Source: an uncultured Methylococcaceae bacterium (GTDB taxonomy: Bacteria; Pseudomonadota; Gammaproteobacteria; Methylococcales; Methylomonadaceae). From it: a stretch of 7,190 bases of DNA. Location: contig CAJAHC010000579.1 in assembly GCA_903939355.1 (NCBI GenBank), forward strand, positions 1 to 7,190, read 5' to 3'. Made by a program: the position numbers and the translations under genes. Every line of letters begins with the position of its first letter. Position 1 is the stretch's first letter. Under the pieces are notes generated by a model that had not been told where the DNA came from, did no database searches, and saw nothing but the letters and a program-made list of their open reading frames with translations. Shown here piece after piece: positions 1 to 6,281 of the stretch.

Positions 1-545
1 AAAAAATCATACAGGCCATGAATTATTATAGGAACCAATAAGTTTTTTTCAGTTCCATAATTTAACGATAAACCTAAATATATACCGACTAGGCCAGCTA
101 ATAATGCATACAGAGGAGTAACTGCATGTACCAACCCAAAAATACAATTACTAATAACCAAACCTGCAGTTACACCCCAGAATTGTTCAATCCAAGGTTG
201 AATAACACCACGAAAAAGTAGTTCTTCCGCAATACCTGCTATTAAAGCGAGTATTAACAAATCAGTCCAGTGACTGTGTTGTAATCCAGGCCCAAGCGTA
301 TCTAATAACAATCGTCTGATATTACCTACTGATTTTGCTTGTATTTGTTCAAATGCCAAAAAAATTAATATTAAAGGGATAGTACCTATTACACCATTTA
401 CTAAAGCTGTTTCTGTAAAAAAAATATTAGCAAAAGGATTAATACTAACAATCCATCCTAAAAAAATTGCCAAAGGTATTAAAGCAGCCTCGAAAAAGCA
501 AGCGGAGTTTAAAAAACTATGGTCTTTTAGGAAAGATTTAGGCAT
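1..545 (-). CDS. CPBP-family intramembrane metalloprotease, N-terminal part (runs off left edge)
   Basis: This is an integral membrane protein of the CPBP (CAAX protease and bacteriocin-processing, Abi) family. From the ATG at 545 it reads without a stop for 181 residues to the left edge, so the C-terminus is missing. All three family motifs are visible: EExxxR as E107-E108-L-L-F-R112, FxxxH as F136 to H140, and HxxxD as H176 to D180. The glutamates and histidines of these motifs are the expected metal and catalytic residues. Hydrophobic segments lie at roughly residues 20-34, 49-65, 95-107, 125-140 and 145-160. Known relatives cleave prenylated or other membrane-associated substrates, and some confer bacteriocin immunity. 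The substrate here cannot be inferred. It is divergent from ycgL with an 84-bp gap. No convincing Shine-Dalgarno precedes the start, but a TATAAA box lies just upstream (minus strand, 558-553). The family call is firm; the role is unknown. Confidence 0.85.
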   Translation of the reverse strand, partial: MPKSFLKDHSFLNSACFFEAALIPLAIFLGWIVSINPFANIFFTETALVNGVIGTIPLILIFLAFEQIQAKSVGNIRRLLLDTLGPGLQHSHWTDLLILALIAGIAEELLFRGVIQPWIEQFWGVTAGLVISNCIFGLVHAVTPLYALLAGLVGIYLGLSLNYGTEKNLLVPIIIHGLYDF

Positions 546-629
546 TATTAATATTTATAAAGTTAAGAAACAAGGACTTTCAGACAAAAACCGGTAAAAT
601 GCTTAGTTTTATTCATTAAAATTTAAGTC

Positions 630-905
630 ATGCAGTGTTTTATCTATAAAAGCCTAAAAAAAGACTATCTGTATTTGTATATAGCCCATAAAGATGATTT
701 TTCAAAAGTACCGAATGAGTTACTTAACAGCTTTGGAAAACTAGAATTTGTAATGGATTTATATATAACTAAAGATCGCAAGTTAGCCAGAGAAGATGCA
801 GGGAAAATTATTCAATGCCTGATTGATCAAGGATTTTTTGTACAACTACCTAGTCTGGAAGACAAAAGATGCTTGCCCCCCTTTCTTAGGGAAGATGATA
901 ATTAA
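630..905 (+). CDS. ycgL: YcgL-family protein
   Basis: This is a small soluble protein of 91 residues, beginning [11 protein letters not shown] as YcgL-domain proteins (Pfam YcgL) typically do. It continues with the family segments [19 protein letters not shown] and QGFFVQLP. The family is short, about 90-110 residues, and largely restricted to gammaproteobacteria. Its biochemical role is not established to my knowledge, so no function is assigned. No signal peptide or membrane segment is present. The start is fixed by the conserved MQC N-terminus, although only a weak purine stretch (TTAAG) precedes it. The gene is convergent with dcd, and the two stop codons overlap in the TTAA at 902-905, leaving no room for a terminator between them. 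A C6 run near its 3' end codes for the Pro-Pro in LPPFLRE. Confidence 0.9.
   Translation: MQCFIYKSLKKDYLYLYIAHKDDFSKVPNELLNSFGKLEFVMDLYITKDRKLAREDAGKIIQCLIDQGFFVQLPSLEDKRCLPPFLREDDN
902..905. other. Overlapping convergent stop codons of ycgL and dcd
   Basis: The self-complementary tetramer TTAA supplies the TAA of ycgL on the plus strand (903-905) and the TAA of dcd on the minus strand (904-902). The two coding regions therefore overlap by four bases tail to tail. Each gene's mRNA must extend into the other's coding region, giving complementary 3' ends. Confidence 0.95.
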
Positions 906-1468
906 GCCTTAGGTAAAGTGACTCCTGTCTGTCCCTGATACTTACCGCCTCTATCTTTATAAGATGTTTCACATACTTCATCACTTCCAAAAAATAGCAT
1001 TTGAGCGACTCCCTCGTTAGCATAAATTTTTGCCGGCAATGTTGTAGTATTTGAAAACTCCAATGTAACGTGTCCTTCCCATTCAGGTTCCAGAGGCGTA
1101 ACATTTACTATAATTCCACATCGCGCATAAGTAGACTTACCTAAACATATAGTTAATACATCTCGCGGAATTCGGAAAAACTCAACAGTACGTGCCAATG
1201 CGAAAGAATTTGGCGGAATAATGCAAACATCTGATTTAACATCTACAAAACTATTTGAATCGAAATTTTTGGGGTCAACAATAGCTGAATTTATATTTGT
1301 AAAAATCTTAAATTCATCAGAGCAACGGACATCATAACCATAACTAGATGTACCATAAGATATAACCCTCCCATTTTCAGAATCTCTAACCTGGCCGCTT
1401 TCAAAGGGCTTTATCATCCCCTGCTGTTCCGCCATACGACGTATCCACTTGTCCGACTTTATACTCAT
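902..1468 (-). CDS. dcd: dCTP deaminase
   Basis: This cytosolic enzyme deaminates dCTP to dUTP, the precursor that dUTPase converts to dUMP for thymidylate synthesis. The protein is 188 residues, full length for the Legionella/Pseudomonas/Rickettsia-type Dcd, and starts [14 protein letters not shown] as that group does. Visible landmarks are [13 protein letters not shown] (36-48), the phosphate-binding segment GKSTYARCG (110-118), and [12 protein letters not shown] (129-140), where E137 matches the catalytic glutamate (E138 in E. coli). The C-terminal lid [14 protein letters not shown] (174-187) closes over the nucleotide. The likely fold is the trimeric dUTPase-like beta barrel. The gene lies 145 bp downstream of mrp on the same strand and could be read from the mrp promoter, from its own, or both. 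An AAGG sits unusually far (13 nt) from the ATG, so the ribosome binding site is weak. Confidence 0.97.
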   Translation of the reverse strand: MSIKSDKWIRRMAEQQGMIKPFESGQVRDSENGRVISYGTSSYGYDVRCSDEFKIFTNINSAIVDPKNFDSNSFVDVKSDVCIIPPNSFALARTVEFFRIPRDVLTICLGKSTYARCGIIVNVTPLEPEWEGHVTLEFSNTTTLPAKIYANEGVAQMLFFGSDEVCETSYKDRGGKYQGQTGVTLPKA

Positions 1469-1492
1469 AAAATATTAAATACCTTGCTTGTT

Positions 1493-1521
1493 AATATGAT
1501 TGATTTTCACACAGTCGTTAA
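1493..1521 (-). promoter_or_regulatory. Possible sigma70-type promoter for dcd
   Basis: On the minus strand, TTAACG (1521-1516) and CATATT (1498-1493) are separated by 17 bases and lie just upstream of dcd. Each matches four of six consensus positions. The predicted start of transcription would leave only about 18 nt of leader. In AT-rich DNA such matches arise by chance, so this is a weak candidate. Confidence 0.2.
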
Positions 1522-1613
1522 AGAGATACAAGAACAAAGACTATTTAGGATTAGGGCGTTATTTATTAATTATATTCAGGTTATTAGTTTCCGATACTAG
1601 TGATGCCTATTAG

Positions 1614-2705
1614 TTAGGTATTTTGTATGACGATATTGGGAAAACGAGTACTAAAATCTTTTGTTTTTAATGCTAAATTCGCTGTAGCTTTACGAGCTAT
1701 TTCTTTATATATTTCAGATATTTTTCCACTAGGTTCCGCAACTAAAGAAGGTTTGCCAGAATCCGCATTTTGACGAATAGCTATATCTAATGGTAGTGAC
1801 CCTAATAACTCCACTTTATTTTTCTTAGACATTGCTATGCCACCGCCCTCACCAAAAATTGCTTCTGTATGACCACACTCACTACAAATATGCATACCCA
1901 TGTTTTCAATAACGCCCAACACGGGAACATTAACTTTTTCAAACATGCTTAGCCCTCTTTGTGCATCAATGAGTGCGATATCCTGAGGAGTTGTAACAAT
2001 AATCGCACCGCTAACAGGTATTTGTTGGGCCAAAGTCAATTGAATATCACCAGTGCCAGGTGGTAAATCTATGATTAGATAATCAATCTCAACCCAGTTA
2101 GTATCTCTTAATAACTGCTGCAACATATTCGTTGCCATGGGTCCTCGCCATATTAAAGGCTGATCTGCATTAATCAAGTAGCCAATCGACATACTTTGCA
2201 ATCCATAAGCCATTTTCGGAACCATAGTTTTATTATCTACACTATCTGGATAACCTGATAAACCGAGCATGGTTGGAATACTTGGGCCATAAATATCTGC
2301 GTCAAGTATACCTACCTTCGCACCTTCAGCGATTAATGCGAGCGCAAGATTTACAGCAGTTGTTGACTTCCCTACCCCCCCCTTTCCTGAAGCGACAGCT
2401 ATTATGTTTTTTATATTAGCATTTGGTTTTAAAGCTTGTTGAACGGCGTGAGAAAGTATATTTACTGATACTTCAACACTAACAATTCCTACACCTTGTA
2501 GAGTACTAAGCAGCTGCTCAACAGAGCATTTTAAAGAATCAATTGTACTTTTAGCGGGGTAGCCTAATTCAAGGAAAACACTGACGTTTGCGCCATCAAT
2601 AACAATTTTTTTAACTGACTTTGCTGTGACCAAATCGACTCCATGATTCAGATCGATATATGTTCGTAAAATATTTTCCACATTCGTCTTATCTATTTGA
2701 GTCAT
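1614..2705 (-). CDS. mrp: Iron-sulfur cluster carrier ATPase Mrp/ApbC
   Basis: This cytosolic P-loop ATPase of the Mrp/NBP35 (ParA/MinD-like) group binds and transfers Fe-S clusters to apoproteins. It has 363 residues, the usual length. An N-terminal DUF59/MIP18-like domain occupies about residues 5-90. The ATPase domain follows, with deviant Walker A GKGGVGKS (107-114), switch I ILDADIYGPS (133-142), and Walker B region IIDLPPGTGD (211-220). The cluster-binding CxxC is C274-S-E-C277, followed by the glycine-rich FGEGGG. These are the residues expected of a functional carrier. The ATG at 2705 has an AGG six bases upstream, the best ribosome binding site in the window. The gene is divergent from metG, as in E. 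coli and Pseudomonas, and precedes dcd on the same strand. The Walker A codons contain a run of eight G (2382-2375), unusual in this AT-rich DNA. Confidence 0.96.
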   Translation of the reverse strand: MTQIDKTNVENILRTYIDLNHGVDLVTAKSVKKIVIDGANVSVFLELGYPAKSTIDSLKCSVEQLLSTLQGVGIVSVEVSVNILSHAVQQALKPNANIKNIIAVASGKGGVGKSTTAVNLALALIAEGAKVGILDADIYGPSIPTMLGLSGYPDSVDNKTMVPKMAYGLQSMSIGYLINADQPLIWRGPMATNMLQQLLRDTNWVEIDYLIIDLPPGTGDIQLTLAQQIPVSGAIIVTTPQDIALIDAQRGLSMFEKVNVPVLGVIENMGMHICSECGHTEAIFGEGGGIAMSKKNKVELLGSLPLDIAIRQNADSGKPSLVAEPSGKISEIYKEIARKATANLALKTKDFSTRFPNIVIQNT

Positions 2706-2799
2706 TACCAGCCTATTGAAATATTAATATTAAATAAACAGTGTTGTTGTATTTTGAATAAAACAATTAACTGACTACATATTGCTACATTCTACCGTT

Positions 2800-2805
2800 A
2801 TTATA
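2800..2805 (-). promoter_or_regulatory. Candidate -10 box for mrp
   Basis: A perfect TATAAT lies on the minus strand in the mrp/metG divergent region, about 95 bases upstream of the mrp start. No good -35 hexamer is seen 16-18 bases upstream of it, so the assignment rests on the -10 match alone. Confidence 0.35.
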
Positions 2806-2856
2806 AATAAAAATGCCCTTTTAGCTCGGGACTTTTCTCTAGTGATGTTATTTTTA

Positions 2857-2865
2857 TGCGATAAT
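2857..2865 (+). promoter_or_regulatory. Candidate extended -10 promoter for metG
   Basis: TGCGATAAT contains the TGn extension directly before GATAAT, a five-of-six match to the sigma70 -10 box. It lies 42 bases before the metG ATG. The -35 region at the usual spacing is poor, as is common for extended -10 promoters. A second TATAAA-like stretch at about 2894-2899 is too close to the start to be a conventional promoter. No T-box or SAM riboswitch structure is apparent in the leader. Confidence 0.4.
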
Positions 2866-2907
2866 CTACGGTAACTTGTTCTTGTAACACTATAAAAAAT
2901 TTACATC

Positions 2908-4944
2908 ATGTCAGAAAGAAAAATTCTCGTAACCAGTGCCCTTCCTTATGCAAACGGACCAATACATTTAGGTCATCTGGTTGAATATATTCAAACGGAT
3001 ATCTGGGTTCGTTTTCAGAGACAACGTGGTAATCAATGTTATTTTGTTTGTGCTGATGATACCCATGGTACGCCCATTATGCTTAAAGCTGATCGGGAAG
3101 GAATTACTCCAGAACAACTCATCACAAAAGTAGGCATTGAACACTTAGCCGACTTTACAGAATTCTATGTAGATTTTGATAATTATCACAGCACACATTC
3201 TGAAGAAAACAAAATCTTCTCCTCACTTATCTATAACCGGTTACGAAGTGCAGGCCATATTAGTTCTCGTACAATTACTCAGGCCTACGATCCAGTTAAA
3301 TCGATGTTTTTGCCCGATCGATTTATCAAAGGGGACTGTCCAAAATGTGGTGCAGTTGATCAATATGGTGATGGCTGTGAAGCCTGCGGAGCGACCTATT
3401 CACCAATCGAATTAAAAAATGCTGTTTCTGCTATTTCTGGAGAAAAACCCATTGAGAAAGATTCTGTACATTATTTTTTCAACTTAGCTGATTTTGCCAG
3501 TATGTTAAGCAATTGGACTACTGAGGGTCATTTACAACCTGAAGTACGTAATAAATTAGCAGAATGGTTAAATAGTGGGCTTCAACAGTGGGATATTTCT
3601 CGTGATGCGCCCTACTTTGGCTTCGAAATTCCAGATGCACCAGGTAAATATTTTTATGTTTGGTTAGATGCGCCTATCGGTTATATGGCAAGTTTCAAAA
3701 ATTTGTGTGACAAAAAAAGCTTGAGTTTTGACGAATTCTGGTCCGTGGAAAGCACTACTGAACTATATCATTTCATCGGTAAAGATATTATTTATTTTCA
3801 TGCTTTATTCTGGCCTGCAATGCTCAGTGGTGCCAACTTCAGATTACCTACAGCTATTTTTGCTCATGGATTTTTAACCGTGAATGGCGAAAAAATGTCC
3901 AAATCTCGAGGGACTTTCATTACTGCAAGAACTTACTTAAATCATTTAAATCCAGAATATCTTCGCTATTATTTTGCTGCCAAACTCAGTGCTGGTATTG
4001 ATGACATTGATCTTAACTTTGATGATTTTAGTCAACGAGTTAATTCTGACCTAGTCGGTAAAGTTGTTAATATTGCCAGTCGTTGTAGTGGCTTCATTAA
4101 TAAACGATTTGATAATAAACTATCGTTACATTGTTCTGAACTTGCTTTGTTCGACGAATTTGTTAGCTGTAATATACTTATAGCTGAACTTTATGAATCT
4201 CGTGAATATGGTAAAGCGATGCGAGAAATAATGGCCTTAGCTGACAAAGCTAATCAATATATTGATGAGAAGAAGCCTTGGTTAATTGCCAAGCAAGATA
4301 ATAAGGAAACAGAATTACATGATGTTTGTTCAGTAGGTATTAATCTTTTTCGCTTATTGATAGCTTATCTAAAGCCTGTAATTCCTTCATTAGCAAGTCA
4401 AGCTGAAAAATTCTTGTCTATAGACTCTCAAATTTGGCCAAGCGAAGCAACACCTTTGCTAGATCATACCGTTAATATTTTTATACCGTTAATGACACGT
4501 GTTGAAGCAGATAAAATATCTTCAATTATTGTTGATTCCAAAGAAAATCTTGAAAAAACCATCGATACTTCCAGCCCAATTACGAAAAAAAATGAACCGA
4601 AATTTGAACCCATTGCAGATACAATCGAATTTAATGATTTTGCCAAACTGGATTTACGCATTGCTAAAATAATAAAAGCAACTCATGTAAAAGACTCTGA
4701 TAAATTACTACAACTTACAATCGATATCGGCGATGAGACTCGTAATATATTTGCAGGCATTAAATCTGCGTACTCACCGGAAGATCTGGAGGGAAAACTA
4801 ACCTTAGTCATCGCCAATCTGGCGCCTAAAAAAATGCGCTTTGGTAATTCTGAAGGCATGGTATTGGCAGCAGGTCCTGGCGACAAAGATATTTGGATTT
4901 TAAGCCCTGATAATGGAGCCGTGGCAGGCATGCGCGTCAAATAG
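2908..4944 (+). CDS. metG: Methionine--tRNA ligase, with C-terminal tRNA-binding domain
   Basis: MetG charges tRNA-Met and initiator tRNA with methionine using ATP, and acts in the cytosol, normally as a dimer. The protein has 678 residues, full length for the E. coli-type (MetG1) enzyme. Class I signatures are present: the HIGH motif as HLGH (20-23) and KMSKS (329-333). A zinc knuckle with four cysteines (C144, C147, C157, C160) sits in the connective-peptide region. WLDAPIGYM (252-260) belongs to the methionine site, and the helical anticodon-binding domain spans about 360-520. After a charged linker (about 535-570), residues 573-678 form the OB-fold tRNA-binding/dimerisation domain ([29 protein letters not shown]). 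No frameshift or missing active-site residue is seen. The start is supported by the conserved N-terminus [13 protein letters not shown], although no Shine-Dalgarno is recognisable upstream. It is divergent from mrp and convergent with the ligase-like gene. Confidence 0.98.
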   Translation: MSERKILVTSALPYANGPIHLGHLVEYIQTDIWVRFQRQRGNQCYFVCADDTHGTPIMLKADREGITPEQLITKVGIEHLADFTEFYVDFDNYHSTHSEENKIFSSLIYNRLRSAGHISSRTITQAYDPVKSMFLPDRFIKGDCPKCGAVDQYGDGCEACGATYSPIELKNAVSAISGEKPIEKDSVHYFFNLADFASMLSNWTTEGHLQPEVRNKLAEWLNSGLQQWDISRDAPYFGFEIPDAPGKYFYVWLDAPIGYMASFKNLCDKKSLSFDEFWSVESTTELYHFIGKDIIYFHALFWPAMLSGANFRLPTAIFAHGFLTVNGEKMSKSRGTFITARTYLNHLNPEYLRYYFAAKLSAGIDDIDLNFDDFSQRVNSDLVGKVVNIASRCSGFINKRFDNKLSLHCSELALFDEFVSCNILIAELYESREYGKAMREIMALADKANQYIDEKKPWLIAKQDNKETELHDVCSVGINLFRLLIAYLKPVIPSLASQAEKFLSIDSQIWPSEATPLLDHTVNIFIPLMTRVEADKISSIIVDSKENLEKTIDTSSPITKKNEPKFEPIADTIEFNDFAKLDLRIAKIIKATHVKDSDKLLQLTIDIGDETRNIFAGIKSAYSPEDLEGKLTLVIANLAPKKMRFGNSEGMVLAAGPGDKDIWILSPDNGAVAGMRVK

Positions 4945-4955
4945 TTAGGCAGAAA

Positions 4956-5006
4956 TTTTCTAAGTAGAATATGTTTCTAAATAGATAAGTTTTCTAAGTC
5001 GATAAG
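4956..5006. repeat. Three imperfect tandem copies of a 16-18 bp AT-rich unit
   Basis: Just after the metG stop, three adjacent units read TTTTCTAAGTAGAATATG (4956-4973), TTTCTAAATAGATAAG (4974-4989) and TTTTCTAAGTCGATAAG (4990-5006). They share the pattern TTTCTAA, then a variable base, T, and an (A/C)GA-rich tail. They nearly fill the 65-bp gap between the convergent metG and ligase-like genes. The first unit contains the small palindrome TTCTA-AG-TAGAA, too AT-rich to be a normal intrinsic terminator. Function is unknown; chance duplication by slippage is possible. Confidence 0.65.
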
Positions 5007-5009
5007 TTG

Positions 5010-6272
5010 TTAATTATACAATCTCGTTGCCCAACTTGGTTTATCGAGATTATTTTTTTGTTTGACCGCCAATTCTTCCAAGGCAATTTTTTTAACCAAG
5101 ACAGCAATAAAAATTAAATGATAAAGCAAGTCCCAATAAGAAAGTCCTAAAAATGCAGTACCAACCATATAGCAAATTAGTGATGCACGCAACATGAAAC
5201 AATAATTGGCTACCCATTCCATACCTTCAACCCGAAATGTTTTTTTTGGTAGAGTAGTCATGCTTATTAAAGTACCAACTATTAATGACAGCCAAAGTCC
5301 AAAAGCAATAAAACCGTGTTCAGAAAACATTTCAACATAAGAACTGTGCCAATCACGTTGTGTAACGAATTTCCATCCTTCAAAACCTGCCCCAACAAAT
5401 GGATGTTCAAGGGTATGATTCCAACCGTCAATCCAGGCTTCTATTCGACTCATTGCGGAACTATCTTCCTGATATGTCTCAAGGGTATGCATGCGACCAA
5501 ACCATTCTTGCGGTAAATAATCTTTAACTAAGAAAGCCCCGACTAAAACCAATGGAATTGCCAAAAACTTATGTTTACTATTCAATATCAACATTAATGT
5601 AAGTACACTCATAGTAATAAGCGCCCCACGAGACCATGAACTTAATGATGCGGCATAAATTATAGGTATTGCCAATAATATTCCCCTTTTAAACAGCGAA
5701 TTACGCGTTTCCCTTTGCCAAATTAATAATAAAGGAATACAAATTAACATCGCTACTGCAAATGCATTGTTTTCTTCAAATTGAGTAGCTGGTGGCCCAT
5801 AAACACGCGCAGAAAATCCATGCAAAATAGCAAATAATCCTCCTTTAACAGCTACAATTCCAATTGAGGCTGCAATAGTTACAACTAAACAATAAAGCTT
5901 GAAACGCGTATTAATAAGCACCAAAGTAAAAAAGAAGGGCAGATAAATTTTTGTGACAAGCCAAAATCGCTGCCAGGCAATATCAGGAAAGTAGGCTTGA
6001 GTCGATGTAATAGCAAAATAAATCCAAAGTATTATAAAAACAGTGATTCGCCAATCTTTTGGTATTGAATCCTTGTCTTTTGCAGTAAATGTACGAAAAG
6101 CTACAACTAGGAAAAGTACATAATAAACAGGTAGTGAGCGTACAAAGCCCCAAGCATAGGCATGCGGATTTAAGTAACTAAAAACAGCTAATGATAGAAC
6201 ACCCAGCCATGGTTTTTTAAGGGCTGCGTATATACAACCCGCCAAGAATATAAGTACTACATAATCACGCAT
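5010..6272 (-). CDS. Polytopic O-antigen ligase-like protein, exosortase A-associated type
   Basis: This inner-membrane protein of 420 residues has about eleven or twelve hydrophobic segments, e.g. near 3-19, 48-62, 77-93, 109-140, 170-186, 197-209, 214-230, 236-250, 319-337, 360-375 and 380-395. The N-terminus (MRD, KKPWLGVLSLAVFSYLNPHAYAWGF at about 19-43) and the segment VKGGLFAILHG with YGPP and EENNAFAVAM (142-175) resemble the putative O-glycosylation ligases linked to exosortase A/PEP-CTERM systems (TIGR03097, from memory). Wzy/WaaL-like features follow: SWSRGAL (212-218), HPFVGAGFE (290-298) and the periplasmic-loop histidine in WHSSYVEMFSEHG (308-320). Such proteins transfer or polymerise lipid-linked glycans on the periplasmic side. 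The start follows the glycosyltransferase stop by nine bases, so the two are probably co-transcribed. An AAGG about 14 nt upstream is a poor ribosome binding site, suggesting translational coupling. Whether an exosortase is present cannot be seen here. Confidence 0.82.
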   Translation of the reverse strand: MRDYVVLIFLAGCIYAALKKPWLGVLSLAVFSYLNPHAYAWGFVRSLPVYYVLFLVVAFRTFTAKDKDSIPKDWRITVFIILWIYFAITSTQAYFPDIAWQRFWLVTKIYLPFFFTLVLINTRFKLYCLVVTIAASIGIVAVKGGLFAILHGFSARVYGPPATQFEENNAFAVAMLICIPLLLIWQRETRNSLFKRGILLAIPIIYAASLSSWSRGALITMSVLTLMLILNSKHKFLAIPLVLVGAFLVKDYLPQEWFGRMHTLETYQEDSSAMSRIEAWIDGWNHTLEHPFVGAGFEGWKFVTQRDWHSSYVEMFSEHGFIAFGLWLSLIVGTLISMTTLPKKTFRVEGMEWVANYCFMLRASLICYMVGTAFLGLSYWDLLYHLIFIAVLVKKIALEELAVKQKNNLDKPSWATRLYN

Positions 6273-6281
6273 GATTTATGT

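Noticed and set aside
595..622. TAAAAT boxes considered as ycgL promoters
   Set aside because: No -35 hexamer lies at proper spacing, the second is too close to the start codon, and such boxes are frequent in AT-rich DNA.
886..1104. 72-residue open frame on the minus strand
   Set aside because: It lies almost wholly inside dcd in another frame, and its product resembles nothing recognisable; dcd is unambiguous.
1599..1620. Possible terminator after mrp (CCTA/TAGG hairpin over the stop codon)
   Set aside because: The four-base stem is too weak, and no U-tract follows in the direction of transcription.
2810..2836. Imperfect inverted repeat AAAA-TG-CCC ... GGG-AC-TTTT in the mrp/metG gap, considered as terminator or operator
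   Set aside because: Only three G-C pairs are flanked by two mismatches, and it sits upstream of both genes where no terminator is needed. There is no match to a known operator.
3176..3415. 79-residue open frame on the plus strand
   Set aside because: It is nested in metG in another frame; metG is intact across it.
4464..4940. Two open frames of 65 and 85 residues antisense to the metG 3' end
   Set aside because: They mirror the linker and tRNA-binding domain codons of metG and show no domain or ribosome binding site.
5316..5516. 66-residue open frame on the plus strand
   Set aside because: It is antisense to the ligase-like gene, with no support as a gene.
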